This document shows positions 46,024-57,100 of a stretch of DNA of 64,000 nucleotides, piece by piece (within the stretch, counting starts at the first letter, position 1; the number at the start of each line of letters is the position of its first letter). The notes beneath the pieces were generated by a model. The model was not told the origin of the DNA. It saw only the letters and a program-made list of their open reading frames with translations, and ran no database searches. The translations under genes were made by a program, and so were the position numbers. The stretch spans positions 152,711-216,710 of the forward strand of contig NZ_FOQO01000012.1 in assembly GCF_900113765.1 (NCBI RefSeq), in the 5' to 3' direction. Source of the DNA: Parapedobacter indicus. Its GTDB lineage: Bacteria; Bacteroidota; Bacteroidia; Sphingobacteriales; Sphingobacteriaceae.

Positions 46024-47079
46024 ATGAACGTTATGAAAAGAAAGTTAAAATTAACTTGGATGCTCGTGGTAGCGCTCCTCATGGGTGCGCAGGCGCAACT
46101 TCCCAAAGGGGTTACCGTGACTAAAATCTGGGATCAAGCCCCTCACAGCGCTTTTACAGATTTAATTTGGTTCGATGGAGCCTTTTATTGCTCATTCCGC
46201 GAGGGTGAACACCATGTGTTTGGCGAGGATGGTACCGTACGGGTTTTAAAATCGGCCGACGGTAAAAGTTGGAAAAGTGTGGCTGATCTGGCTGTGCCGG
46301 GTTTCGACCTGCGCGACCCCAAGCTTTCGATCACCCCGGATAACCGGCTGATGGTCATCATCGGCGGATCGATCTACGAGGGGAAAACACAGAAAGGACG
46401 TAAACCGCATGTGTCGTTCTCTGCAGACGGTGAAAACTTCAGTACACCCGAGCAGGTGACAATGGATGCAGACCTTGCTTACTGGGGAAACTGGATTTGG
46501 CGTGTTACCTGGCACGAGGGCGTAGGGTATGCGGTTGATTACCAAATCGGACCTGACGAACGCAAGGGGCCAACCCGGATTTTTGTCGTCAAAACCACCG
46601 ATGGCAAGCACTTCAGCAAAGTGTCGGCGCTCGACGTCGACGGATTTCCGAATGAGTCGACCGTCAGGTTTAACAGCGCCGGCAAGATGTACGTGATGGT
46701 GCGCCGTGAGCTGGACGACCAGATGGGGGTAATGGCCACCAGCACGGCACCGTTTACCGATTGGACTTATGAGAAAATGAATTATCGCCTAGGCGGCCCC
46801 AACTTTATTTTCGGAGACAAGGGGGTCATCCTCGCTACCAGCCGGGTGCATGGGGCAGAAGTACACACCGGATTACTGGCCAATAAAGGCAGCGGCGCAA
46901 CGTTCCATGAAATCTTGTCGCTTCCGTCGGGAGGCGATAACAGCTATGCAGGGATGGTTCTCAAAGGGAAATACCTCTGGTTGTCCTATTATTCGGCGCA
47001 CGAGGGAAAGAGTGCGATTTACCTGGCGAAGGTACCCAGGAAATTTATTCGAAAACAATTGCGTGAGCTGGCGGATTAA
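46024..47079 (+). CDS. sialidase-fold (exo-alpha-sialidase-like) secreted protein
   Basis: Protein of 351 residues with a signal peptide ending AQAQ. Six-bladed beta-propeller pattern with degenerate Asp boxes: LKSADGKSWKSV, SFSADGENFSTP, VKTTDGKHFSKV. A classical sialidase FRIP motif is not found; the nearest is YCSFREG. Catalytic Arg residues cannot be assigned. Annotated relatives are often called exo-alpha-sialidase, yet the missing FRIP motif means that the substrate could be another acidic sugar. Part of the NanA/SusCD operon. The initiating Met may be the first or the one three codons later (46033). Confidence 0.75.
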   Translation: MNVMKRKLKLTWMLVVALLMGAQAQLPKGVTVTKIWDQAPHSAFTDLIWFDGAFYCSFREGEHHVFGEDGTVRVLKSADGKSWKSVADLAVPGFDLRDPKLSITPDNRLMVIIGGSIYEGKTQKGRKPHVSFSADGENFSTPEQVTMDADLAYWGNWIWRVTWHEGVGYAVDYQIGPDERKGPTRIFVVKTTDGKHFSKVSALDVDGFPNESTVRFNSAGKMYVMVRRELDDQMGVMATSTAPFTDWTYEKMNYRLGGPNFIFGDKGVILATSRVHGAEVHTGLLANKGSGATFHEILSLPSGGDNSYAGMVLKGKYLWLSYYSAHEGKSAIYLAKVPRKFIRKQLRELAD

Positions 47080-47107
47080 CGCGGGCGAAGCGCCTGAATA
47101 ACGGAAA

Positions 47108-47132
47108 GAAGGAGCTTTCCGAGAGCTCCTTC
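47108..47132 (+). promoter_or_regulatory. hairpin between sialidase and susC genes
   Basis: GAAGGAGCT (47108-47116) pairs with AGCTCCTTC (47124-47132), 9 bp with a 7-nt loop, without a T-run. It may stabilise the mRNA end of the upstream genes or cause partial termination before SusC. Confidence 0.5.
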
Positions 47133-47175
47133 CTAATTAACCAATCATTGGCTAACATTAAAATTATGCAAAATT

Positions 47176-50100
47176 ATGAAAAATGCAGTGAAAATTCTCT
47201 TTTTGCTTTCCTTGACGCTCTATGGGTACATGGGGGCTGCACATGCGCAGGCTAACCCCGTGACAGGCCGCGTTACCGATTCGTCGACGGGCGATGCGGT
47301 TGCAGGCATCACGGTAACCGAGAAGGGAACAGCAAACCAAACCGTCACGAACAGTCAGGGTGTCTTTGATCTTTCAGTCGCGTCGGGAGCGGTATTGGTA
47401 TTCTCCGGTTTGGAGTATACCACACAGGAAGTTGCCGTAGGCAGCAGTACCACCGTGAATGTCGTGCTCGAGGCAGCGGTGTTTGATCTCGATGAGGTGG
47501 TTGTGGTTGGATACGGTCAGCAGAAGAGTTTCGAGATCACCAGTGCTATCAGTAAGGTGCGGGGCGAAGATCTTGACGAGCGGCCGATTAGCCGGGTAGA
47601 CCACGCCATGGCCGGCAAACTTTCAGGGGTACAGGTGCAGGAGGCTAGCGGTAGCCCAGGCCGCGGCTTTACCGTGAAGGTGCGGGGCATCGGCTCCATC
47701 ACCAATTCCAGTGCGCCGCTTTATGTGGTCGATGGCTTCCCCTTGAGTTCGGGGCTGGATAATATCAACCCGGCGGATATCGAATCCATTGAGGTACTTA
47801 AAGATGCCGCTTCGGCCGCTATCTACGGTTCGCGAGGTTCCAATGGTGTGGTGCTGGTCACCACTAAATCAGGTAAAGGCGGTAAGCCGGTTATCAGTCT
47901 TGACAGTTACTACGGAATCCAAGAGCGGTTCAGTAAGGTCGATGTGCTTAACCGCGATGAATACATTCAGTTTGCAATCGAAGAGCGCAACAACAGCTGG
48001 ATACTGCAAGGCGGCCAAGCCTCGGATCCCAACAGCGCACGTTCCAACGCCAACTATTGGATAGACCCGCTTTGGATAAGCGATCCCCAGTCTTTCCCAG
48101 ATCACGATTGGCAGGAGCTCATCTCCCGAAATGCGCCGGTGCAGAGTTACCAGCTCTCGGCCTCCGGCTCATCAGATTTCATCAAATATTACATTTCAGG
48201 TAACCATTTCAATCAGAAAGGTATTATCCTAGGCTCCGATTTCAAGCGGTTGTCCTTTCGTGGCAATGTGGAGGCCAAGGTGAGTGATTGGTTTTCCCTA
48301 GGGCTAAATCTATCGGCCAATTCTGTAGACCGCAATGATTCCGACGGCGATGGCAACCAAGGACCGGTGAGCCGTTCTACCAGGGTGGCGCCCATCGTTG
48401 GATTAGAACAGCAGACCCAAGAAGGAGGCTTTTACCCCTATCATGCTGCTTTTTATCTCAACCCCCTAGCACTGGCTACCGAACTTACGAACAAAGGCAA
48501 GGCGAAAAATATACTGGCCAACGTGTATGCATCGGTCAATCTGGCTAAAAACCTGACCTTCCGGACGTCATTTGGCACAGACTATTCCAATGGGTTTTCC
48601 CAGTATTTTAAACCCGACAACATCAACCGCGGCCTTGGCCACACGGGGCGGGTTAATGCCGATTTCAGGGAAAACTACCTGACGGAGAATATCCTCACGT
48701 ATGAGCACGCGGCGGATCGCCTCAACCTGAACGCCATGGCCGGATTTACCTATCAGGAAGAGACGTATACCGAGGCAAACCTGACAAAAGCGGGTTTTCC
48801 AGACGACGAAATCCGTACGCTGAACATGGGAACGCTTCTCAATTCGGGGGGGTCTTCGGCTGCGCAGTGGAGCCTGATGTCGTTTCTGGGAAGGGTGAAC
48901 GCATCGTGGGACCAAAAGTACCTGCTCACCGCAAGCCTTCGACGCGACGCGAGCTCCCGCTTCGGAGCCGATAACCGCTGGGGTTGGTTCCCCGCGGTAT
49001 CGCTGGGATGGCGGATTTCTGAAGAATCTTTCATGAAAGATGTGGAGTTCGTTAACGAACTGAAGCTCCGAGCGAGCTACGGCGCTGCCGGTAATAATAA
49101 CATCGGAAATTATGCTGCCATCGGCGCCTTGAACCAAACCAATTATGTCCTTGGGTCTAGCCAGCGGGTCATTGCCGGTTTTAGTCCCGCCGGTTTCAGT
49201 AACCGGATGCTCGGCTGGGAACGCACGAATACAATTGATGTAGGTTTCGACGTTTCGATACTAAGGAATCGGGTCAGCTTGGTAGTCGATTATTATCAAG
49301 CCGATGTGAACGATCTGTTACTCAACGTGCAGATCCCTGCGGTCTCCGGATTCAGCAATGCGATGGTCAATGTGGGTGCGATCCGAAACCGGGGGGTGGA
49401 GTTCGAACTGAATACCATTAACCTGAATGGACCCTTCAAATGGTCAACGGCGTTCAATATATCACATAATACAAACACAGTAACGGCTTTAGGCCCTGAC
49501 TCAGCGCCGATTTATGGGTACCTCGAAGGCTTTAACGTTACCATTACCCAGATCGGGAAACCCATCGGTAGTTACTATCTTTTCGAACAGGAAGGTGTGT
49601 TCCGCAATCAGGACGAATTGGATAACCATCCGCATTATCGCGTGCAGAACGTAGGCGACATCAAGTATCGCGATGTAAACAATGACGGCGAAATCAACGA
49701 AGACGACCGGGTGATTGCCGGTAACAACAGCCCGAAGTTTTTCTGGGGGATGCAAAATACGTTTGCTTATGGTGCGTTTGATCTCACGGTTGCCATGGAT
49801 GGTCAGTGGGGCAATAAGCTGTTGAATATCGGTATCAGTCAACACGGCCAATCGCGTGGCAATGTGGACGGTTATTGGCGCGACCGCTGGCGATCGCCCG
49901 AAGATCCCGGCAACGGATGGGTGCCTCGTGCAGCGGTGACGGCAAACCTCACCACCCCATCCACATTTTGGCTGCGAAATGCATCGTTCTTCCGTATGCG
50001 CACGGTATCTTTGGGTTACCAGGCTCCCGCTCGCTGGTTTGAACAAACAAACGCCATTAAATCGATCCGGCTCTATGCAAGCGTGGATAATGTGTTCATG

Positions 50101-50229
50101 CACGACCATTATTACCGGAACCCTCAGACTGGAACGTGGTCAAATTCTAACACGGTGCCAGGTGCTGACTTTGATGCCACCTACCCGCTTGCAAGAACGT
50201 ACACTTTTGGTTTGAATGCTAGATTTTAA
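47176..50229 (+). CDS. SusC/RagA-type TonB-linked outer-membrane protein
   Basis: Receptor of 1017 residues: signal peptide ending GAAHAQ, carboxypeptidase-regulatory-like domain (about 30-100, VTGRVTDSSTGDAVAGITV), TonB-box region LDEVVVVGYGQQKSFEITSAIS, plug (about 115-235) and barrel with terminal TFGLNARF. No STN domain, so control is through GntR rather than through an anti-sigma factor. It should import the sugar released or exposed by the sialidase-fold protein. The SusD gene begins 4 bp after its stop. Confidence 0.95.
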   Translation: MKNAVKILFLLSLTLYGYMGAAHAQANPVTGRVTDSSTGDAVAGITVTEKGTANQTVTNSQGVFDLSVASGAVLVFSGLEYTTQEVAVGSSTTVNVVLEAAVFDLDEVVVVGYGQQKSFEITSAISKVRGEDLDERPISRVDHAMAGKLSGVQVQEASGSPGRGFTVKVRGIGSITNSSAPLYVVDGFPLSSGLDNINPADIESIEVLKDAASAAIYGSRGSNGVVLVTTKSGKGGKPVISLDSYYGIQERFSKVDVLNRDEYIQFAIEERNNSWILQGGQASDPNSARSNANYWIDPLWISDPQSFPDHDWQELISRNAPVQSYQLSASGSSDFIKYYISGNHFNQKGIILGSDFKRLSFRGNVEAKVSDWFSLGLNLSANSVDRNDSDGDGNQGPVSRSTRVAPIVGLEQQTQEGGFYPYHAAFYLNPLALATELTNKGKAKNILANVYASVNLAKNLTFRTSFGTDYSNGFSQYFKPDNINRGLGHTGRVNADFRENYLTENILTYEHAADRLNLNAMAGFTYQEETYTEANLTKAGFPDDEIRTLNMGTLLNSGGSSAAQWSLMSFLGRVNASWDQKYLLTASLRRDASSRFGADNRWGWFPAVSLGWRISEESFMKDVEFVNELKLRASYGAAGNNNIGNYAAIGALNQTNYVLGSSQRVIAGFSPAGFSNRMLGWERTNTIDVGFDVSILRNRVSLVVDYYQADVNDLLLNVQIPAVSGFSNAMVNVGAIRNRGVEFELNTINLNGPFKWSTAFNISHNTNTVTALGPDSAPIYGYLEGFNVTITQIGKPIGSYYLFEQEGVFRNQDELDNHPHYRVQNVGDIKYRDVNNDGEINEDDRVIAGNNSPKFFWGMQNTFAYGAFDLTVAMDGQWGNKLLNIGISQHGQSRGNVDGYWRDRWRSPEDPGNGWVPRAAVTANLTTPSTFWLRNASFFRMRTVSLGYQAPARWFEQTNAIKSIRLYASVDNVFMHDHYYRNPQTGTWSNSNTVPGADFDATYPLARTYTFGLNARF

Positions 50230-50233
50230 CACC

Positions 50234-51712
50234 ATGAAAAGACACATTTCTTTATTCATTCTATTCGCTATAATAAGCTCAGCTTGCTCACGGCTTGAGT
50301 TGGTGCCCATCTCGCAGAAAAGCACCGGTGGGTTCTATAAAACGGAAACACACATCAATCAGGCACTTATCGGTGCTTACAATGGCTTGCGGAGTGCTTG
50401 GGTTACGTCTCAAGGTTCGTACATGCTTACCGAGGCGCGGAGCGACAACACTTTTCAGGGACAAGCCTACAACGACGGGCCGATTTCTCGCTTTGAAGTC
50501 ACGCCTGATCTGCCGATACTGAACACTGTATGGAGTAGTTATTACAACTATATCCAACGGTGCAATGAAATTCTGGAAGCGCTCGGTGATGTCGCCATGA
50601 GCGACGAGGCTCGTCGGCAATATGAAGGCGAAGCACGGTTTCTGCGGGGGCTATTTTACTTCGACTTGGTGCGGCTTTTCGGCGCCGTTCCGCTCGTCAC
50701 AAACACCCTTACGATCGACGAAAGTTATAAAATGACACGTAGTAGCGTGGAAGAAGTTTACAAACAGATTGAGTCAGACCTCGCAATCGCGGCAGATTAC
50801 TTACCGGCAAATCACGATACAGATAATACGGGTAGAGCAACCACGTGGGCAGCTAGGGGTTATCTCGGTAAAGTATATCTTTTCATGAGCGGATACCCGC
50901 TTGGTGCAAACCGTTGGGAAGACGCAGGGAAGCGCTTCAAAGAGGTGATCGACGCGGGGGTGTTCGAATTTTTTACGGATTATGCTGCCATCTATGATCA
51001 TGGCAATGAGAGCGGGAAACAACAAGTGTTTTCCATCCCCTTTGTGAGTGGCCAAAATGGAAATGGAAATCCATATCCTACGCGCAATGCGTCAAACGAT
51101 GTGGCGCCCGTTTCTTTCGCTGAAGGGGGGGTGCCCTTCGGTGGCTCGCCGTTCAATCTTTTCCTTAGCAACGATATTGTAGAAGCCTATGAGCCCGGAG
51201 ATCTCCGGAAAGATGTGTCCATTCTATTCAGCTGGCGCCACAAATCGGGCGAAACGATTACGACGTTGCCCACGGCGAGGAAATATCAGAATGGTCCGGT
51301 GGTACAGGCAAACGATTGGGACATCGACTGGATTGCATTATCGTATACCGATGTGCTGATGATGTACGCGGAAGTGCTCAATGAACAGGGGTATCAATCC
51401 GGCGGCGAGGCATTCTCGATTTTAAACGACGTGCGGCAACGTGCAGGCCTGGAACCGAGAACTGCTGCAGATGTACCCAACCAGGAGGCCTTCCGGCGAT
51501 GGGTAGAAGCCGAGCGGCGGGTGGAGTTTGCTTTCGAAAACCTGCGTTGGTTTGACCTGGTACGCACGGACCGGGCGGTCGATGTGATGAGCGATTTTTT
51601 AAGTGAATACGGGCTCGAAGGGAATGTAAAAAGCAAGGACCAGTACATCTATCCGATTCCGCAAGCTGTATTGAATATAACGCCGCAGTTGGGGCAAAAC
51701 CCAGGTTACTGA
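50234..51712 (+). CDS. SusD/RagB-family lipoprotein
   Basis: Lipoprotein of 492 residues. Signal FILFAIISSAC with the acylated Cys at about 17, then SRLELVPISQKSTGGFYKTETHINQALIGAYNGLR, the classic SusD N-terminus. Hallmarks: GEARFLRGLFYFDLVRLFGAVPLVT, WAARGYLGKVYLFMSGYP and the C-terminal RRVEFAFENLRWFDLVR. The ATG at 50234 is preferred to one overlapping the SusC stop. Ligand probably the same as for the neighbouring SusC. Confidence 0.94.
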   Translation: MKRHISLFILFAIISSACSRLELVPISQKSTGGFYKTETHINQALIGAYNGLRSAWVTSQGSYMLTEARSDNTFQGQAYNDGPISRFEVTPDLPILNTVWSSYYNYIQRCNEILEALGDVAMSDEARRQYEGEARFLRGLFYFDLVRLFGAVPLVTNTLTIDESYKMTRSSVEEVYKQIESDLAIAADYLPANHDTDNTGRATTWAARGYLGKVYLFMSGYPLGANRWEDAGKRFKEVIDAGVFEFFTDYAAIYDHGNESGKQQVFSIPFVSGQNGNGNPYPTRNASNDVAPVSFAEGGVPFGGSPFNLFLSNDIVEAYEPGDLRKDVSILFSWRHKSGETITTLPTARKYQNGPVVQANDWDIDWIALSYTDVLMMYAEVLNEQGYQSGGEAFSILNDVRQRAGLEPRTAADVPNQEAFRRWVEAERRVEFAFENLRWFDLVRTDRAVDVMSDFLSEYGLEGNVKSKDQYIYPIPQAVLNITPQLGQNPGY

Positions 51713-51724
51713 TTTCGTTACGTT

Positions 51725-52996
51725 ATGGGGCAAGCCAATCCGATACCATTCGTCAACGCAGACCACGTAACAGGCCGGGCATGGCTCTATGTCTTTCTGC
51801 TCTGCATCGTGGGCTGTCTGAACTACCTGGATCGCATCATGATCACAACGATGCGGACTTCCATTGTAGATGCAATTCCTATGTCTGATGCGCAGTTTGG
51901 GCTGCTCACCGCCGTATTCCTTTGGGTCTACGGCGTACTTAGCCCATTCGGCGGGTTTCTGGCCGATCGGTTCAGCAGGCGTAAGGTCATCATCGGCAGT
52001 TTGTTGGTGTGGTCTATTGTTACCTGGCTTACGTCAAAAGCGACAACTTTCGAAGAGCTGTTAGCTACGCGGGCATTGATGGGCATCAGCGAAGCGTGTT
52101 ATATTCCTGCCGCGCTGGCATTTATAACAGATTACCACCGCGGCAAAACACGGTCGCTGGCGGTAGGGCTTCATATGGGAGGCGTTATTGCGGGGCAGGC
52201 GCTTGGCTTTGTCGGTGGCTGGCTCGCCGAAGGCCACAGTTGGGCCTTCCCGTTTTCCCTTTTCGGTCTTTTCGGCATCGGATATGCCATCGTGCTCGCT
52301 TTTATCCTGCGCGATGCCCCCCCTGTTCGGCACGTCGAAACCCATGGTGGAGACGAAGTTGCGGCAAGTAAGCGGATCGGCTTTGGTGAAGCAGTAGCGG
52401 CTCTGTTCGGGCGCCGTGGCTTCCTAATCGCGCTGGTTTTCTGGAGCCTGTTCGGTGTATCTGGCTGGCTGATCATCGGTTGGTTGCCTACGTATTATAA
52501 AGAACATTTCGGCCTGTCACAGAGCGTGGCCGGGCTCTACGCCACCGGTTACCTGTATACCGCTTCATTGATCGGCGTGTTGCTGAGCGGATTGTGGGCA
52601 GATTGGTGGAGCAAGACAAATCCCAGGGCACGCATTCTGGTGCCTGCCCTGGGACTGCTTGTTGCCGCACCGGGAATATGGGTAGCAAGCACGACGGGGG
52701 TAGTTGCCATCGCGCTGGCAGGGTTTACCCTATATGCGTTTACCCGGGCATTTACCGATTCGAATATGATGCCGATACTTTGCATGGTGGCTGACACGAG
52801 ATACCGGGCTACCGGCTATGGGATATTAAACTTCTTCAGCTGCCTTATTGGAGGGATCGGGCTTTATATGGGAGGCTATTTGCGGGATGCGTCGGTCGAC
52901 TTGTCTAACCTATTTATCCTCGCCGCGATCACCACCGCGGCGGGCGGACTACTGCTCTTTTTGATTAAAGACTATAAGTATGCAGGAAGGGATTAA
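51725..52996 (+). CDS. MFS transporter (hexuronate/sialic-acid type)
   Basis: Twelve-helix permease of 423 residues in the major facilitator superfamily. The loop 2-3 signature GGFLADRFSRRKVI is present and the first helix has LCIVGCLNYLDRIMITTM, the pattern of anion:cation symporters for sugar acids. It starts 12 bp after SusD and is last in the operon before a strong terminator. It would move the monosaccharide set free in the periplasm into the cytoplasm, where the aldolase acts. Sialic acid is inferred from context only. Confidence 0.88.
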   Translation: MGQANPIPFVNADHVTGRAWLYVFLLCIVGCLNYLDRIMITTMRTSIVDAIPMSDAQFGLLTAVFLWVYGVLSPFGGFLADRFSRRKVIIGSLLVWSIVTWLTSKATTFEELLATRALMGISEACYIPAALAFITDYHRGKTRSLAVGLHMGGVIAGQALGFVGGWLAEGHSWAFPFSLFGLFGIGYAIVLAFILRDAPPVRHVETHGGDEVAASKRIGFGEAVAALFGRRGFLIALVFWSLFGVSGWLIIGWLPTYYKEHFGLSQSVAGLYATGYLYTASLIGVLLSGLWADWWSKTNPRARILVPALGLLVAAPGIWVASTTGVVAIALAGFTLYAFTRAFTDSNMMPILCMVADTRYRATGYGILNFFSCLIGGIGLYMGGYLRDASVDLSNLFILAAITTAAGGLLLFLIKDYKYAGRD

Positions 52997-53000
52997 TCGA

Positions 53001-53033
53001 ATATCCCCGGCCGCTTCTGGCCGGGGATATTCT
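53001..53033 (+). terminator. terminator of the GntR/NanA/SusCD operon
   Basis: ATATCCCCGGCC (53001-53012), loop GCTTCT, GGCCGGGGATAT (53019-53030), a 12-bp perfect stem followed by TCTTT. Confidence 0.85.
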
Positions 53034-53331
53034 TTAAATAGATTTTTTAGACAGCCGGTTTATTGTAGAAAAATTTCGAATTATTAAAAAAAATTCTCAT
53101 AATTGCCACTGAAATGTCACCCTAAACTGGATCTGAGGTGGAATGTTGTGAGGGATGCAGCGATGGTTAAGTGACTGCTCAGCTGATTACCGATGCTAAA
53201 AACAAAAAGACAACTACCACTTATGAAAGTTAAACCGCTCTCTATCGTACTACAGCGTAAAATGCAAAGCCGTACTTGGCTTGTTAATGAATAAGCAGCA
53301 CGTCAGCGCCGCACATAAAACAATCAAGTAC
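53034..53331. other. intergenic region before the sulfotransferase
   Basis: About 300 bp without an ORF. AT-rich to 53100, then mixed. A weak TACTTGGC resembling a -7 box lies near 53272. No convincing operator, repeat or RNA structure seen. Confidence 0.5.
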
Positions 53332-54165
53332 ATGAAGCACTTTCACTTTATATCGGGCCTGCCGCGTTCAGGATCGACGTTGTTATCGGGTATACTGACG
53401 CAAAACCCCAACGTGCATGCCGCAATGAGCAGTCCAGTGGCTTCGCTAATCAACGGCTGCCTGGAGCAGATCGGCGCCGGTAGCGAATTTTACTCGTTTT
53501 TCGATGAAAAGAAGCGAAAGACAATTTGCTCAGCGTTGTTCAATGCCTATTACCAGGATAACCCTAAAGACGTTATTTTCGATACCAACCGCCTGTGGAC
53601 CGCACGTATGCACCAGTTGGTCGAGTTGTTTGACGACTTTAAAGTCGTCTGCCTCGTGCGCGACCCGGCATGGATCATGGACAGCTTTGAGAAAATCTAC
53701 CGCAAGAATCCCTTCGATTACAGCCGGATGTTTTCTGCAGGCAACCGGGCTACGGTGTACACCCGCTGCGAGAGCCTGCTGAATGGCGTAGTGGGTATCG
53801 CACTCACCGCACTTAAAGAAGCGTTCTACGGGGAGTATGCAGATCGGTTGCTATTGGTGGACTACGAGCTGCTGGCCCGTTTTCCCGAAAAGACCTTGAA
53901 ACTGATTTATGAGTTTACGGGCGTAGCACCATATCGGCACGACTTCGACAATGTTGAGTATTCGCACGACGAATTTGATTATACCTTGGGTGTGAAAGGA
54001 TTGCACACCGTTGCCCGCAAAGTGGCATTCAAGCAGCGACGGTCCATCCTACCGCCGGATTTATTCCAGAAATACAGCGAAATGGCATTCTGGAAAGATA
54101 CGGCAGGAAGCGACGCGCATGTCATTGCCCCGAAAGAACATAACCTACAACAGACAACCAAATAA
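53332..54165 (+). CDS. sulfotransferase-family protein
   Basis: Protein of 277 residues beginning MKHFHFISGLPRSGSTLLSGIL, the PAPS 5'-phosphosulfate-binding loop at the very start as usual for the family. The 3'-phosphate-binding segment is CLVRDPAWIMDSFEKIY, and late motifs LLLVDYELLARFPEKTLKLIYEFTG are typical. I use the ATG at 53332; longer starts add residues unlike the family. It would sulfate a sugar, lipid or peptide using PAPS. It is followed 16 bp later by the giant adhesin gene, so the two are probably co-transcribed; modification of the adhesin or its glycans is one possibility. Confidence 0.85.
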   Translation: MKHFHFISGLPRSGSTLLSGILTQNPNVHAAMSSPVASLINGCLEQIGAGSEFYSFFDEKKRKTICSALFNAYYQDNPKDVIFDTNRLWTARMHQLVELFDDFKVVCLVRDPAWIMDSFEKIYRKNPFDYSRMFSAGNRATVYTRCESLLNGVVGIALTALKEAFYGEYADRLLLVDYELLARFPEKTLKLIYEFTGVAPYRHDFDNVEYSHDEFDYTLGVKGLHTVARKVAFKQRRSILPPDLFQKYSEMAFWKDTAGSDAHVIAPKEHNLQQTTK

Positions 54166-54181
54166 ACGTCACCTTACAACG

Positions 54182-57100
54182 ATGAGTTTTACCAATCGTA
54201 CGATGAAAAGCAAAAGAATCAGCACGGCCTTGATGCAACTGGCCATGGTGGCCAGTCCGTTTTCAGTTAGTGCAGCCACCTCGGCCTACTACAGCGGCCG
54301 GCGGGGTGCATACGGCTCAGGCAGTAAAACCCATTGGGTCGATCCGGCATTGGCTCGAATATCCAAAGGCTTGGTTAATAATGGTAGTTCCCGACTAAGC
54401 CGGATGCGGGAATTGCCGTTGAATGGCGATGGTGAACTGGCCATCCGGAAGGTGTTGGTAAAAGAAGTATTGGTGGTTGACCAAAACATAGCGGATTACC
54501 GGCAGTTCAGCCATTTGGTAAAACCGGGGGTCGAACTGGTGGAGATTCCGCGGGATGTGGATGGGCTAGCGTTTTTGATGCAAGCCCTGGCGCAATACGA
54601 CGGCTTGAATGCCCTGCATGTGGTTTCGCACGCCCGTGCGGGGGAGCTGTTGCTGGGCAATGCGCGCATAACGGCTGACCTGCTTAAAAATCATTCCGGG
54701 TTTGCAGGGGTGGTTAACAGGGCCGTCAAAACCGGTGGCGACTTGCTGTTGTACGGCTGTGAACTGGGCAAAGGGGAGGCGGGTGATGAATTCCTGGAGG
54801 TGATCAAGGGAAGCACGCATGTAGATGTGGCCGCTTCGGACAACCTTACGGGGAACGCGGCTTTCAATGGCGATTGGGAGCTGGAAATCCAGAAAGGGGA
54901 TATTGAGGCAAAGCCGTTGGCCAATTCGGTGGCGATGAAGGATTTTACGGAGGTGTTGCAACTAAGTGGAACAAAAACGTTTGTAACTTGGAATGGGGAA
55001 TACTACTCCGCTAATCCGACCAAAAGCTGGGAAGGTTTCACAACTTACATTTCGACAACCGGGAGTAATATAGAAGTAATCAGCGGAACAGCGACGGATA
55101 ATCTTTACGTAAGTATCCTCAATGCTGACTCTAAATTTTTCATCCGCGCGGACCCCGCAGGAGATGCTTTTGGAGTAAGCAGTATAAATATCGCTACACC
55201 GGACAGGGGTGGAAATCCAGCGACTGATGTGACCATTTATGGCTATGAAGCTGGTAATGCTATACCGGTGGTCACCAAGAGCAATGTAGATGTGGCCAGC
55301 GATAGCGGAACTGAAATCGATCTGACCACGGAGATTACAGGTACGGGTTCATTTGCCAATATTGTTCGGTTACGAATAAAGCAAAATAATGGCGATTCTT
55401 TCGACTTGATGTCGGTGACGTTTACACCGGTAATTGACGCGCCGTCAGTGCCGGACCTGATGGCCAGCAGCGATAGAGGCTCCAGCAATACCGACAACCT
55501 CACGAACGACACCACGCCGACCTTCACAGGTACCGCCGGGGCAGGAACGATCGTCCGGCTCTACGCAAACGATGTGGAAGTCGGCTCTGTAACAGCCGAC
55601 GGCTCCGGCAACTGGACCATCACCTCGGCCCAGCTCGTCGAGGGCACGTACGACATTACCGCGCGTGCCGATGACGGCAACTTGAGCGCGCCCTCGTCTT
55701 CGCTCTCCGTTACCATCGACGTGACCGGACCGGTTGTATCCACCCCGGACCTGGCCGCCACGTCCGACAGCGGCAGCTCCAATACCGACAACATCACCAA
55801 CGTGCGCCGACCCGAGTTCACGGGCACGGCCCCGGCCGGAACCCTCGTCCAGCTCTTCATCGACAATGCCGGCAACGGCGATGCCACCGACCCGTTGAAT
55901 GAAATTATCGGCACCGGCACCGCCGGCGCGGGCGAAACCTGGTCGATTACCTCCACCGTGGATCTTTCCCCGGGAACCTGGTCCATCAAGGCACGCGGCC
56001 AGGACGATGCGGGGAATTTCGGCGCGGCTTCCTCCAGCGTGAACGTCACGATTGACATCACACCACCGGCGGCCGTCCCCGCTGTACCCGATCTGGCGAC
56101 GGGCAGCGACACCGGTTCATCCGATTCCGACAATATCACCAACGACACCACCCCGACGTTCAGCGGTACCCACACGGCCAATAACGTGGTCCGGTTGTAC
56201 GCAGACGGCGAGCTGGCCGGTTCCGCGACCGCCAACGGCTCGGGGATTTGGACCATCACCTCGGACGCCCTTGGTGCAGGTACCTATTCTTTTACCGCAC
56301 GCGGCGTCGACCTCGCAGGCAATGAAGGCACATCCTCCAACGGCTTATCGGTGACCATAGACACCGACAAACCCGCAGCGCCCTCCACGCCCGACATGGA
56401 TGCGGACAGCGACACCGGCAGCTCCGACTCGGACAACAATACAGACGACACCACCCCGACCTTTAGCGGCACGGGCGCGGAAGCCAACGCCACCGTGTAC
56501 CTGTACGTCAACGGGGTGGAGGTAGGCGAGAGCACGGCGGATGGCTCCGGCAACTGGAGCGTCACCGTCAGCGCTGGCATGGCGCTGGACGCTGGCGACT
56601 ATTTCGTCGTGGTTCGTACCATAGATGCGGCCGGCAATCTCAGCGACGCTTCGGGGGCGCTGCCAATACACATCAATACCGCCCCAACGGCCAACGGCAA
56701 TCTCTCCCAAACAGTCAGCTACACGGAGGATCCGGGTGGCAGCGTGGCCTTGGGTGACATCGTCGTCTCCGACATCGATCCCGGCGAGGCCATCACCGCC
56801 ACGCTCACGCTCAGCGACGCTGCTGCCGGCTCGCTGAGCACCGGCACCTTTGGTTCGGCGACATCAACCTATAATGCCGGCATCGGTGTATGGACGGTAA
56901 CCGGTTCGGTGGCCGACGTAAATGCGGCGCTGGCCGCGGTGGCTTTTACACCATCGGCTGATCACGATCAGAATTTTACGATTACGACGCATATCGAAGA
57001 TGCGGCAGGTACAGGGCCTGCTGATGGTACGATAAGCGTTGAGGTCACCGCGGTGAACGATGCGCCCGTGATAACGGCACCGGTTGCCATCACTGTGACC

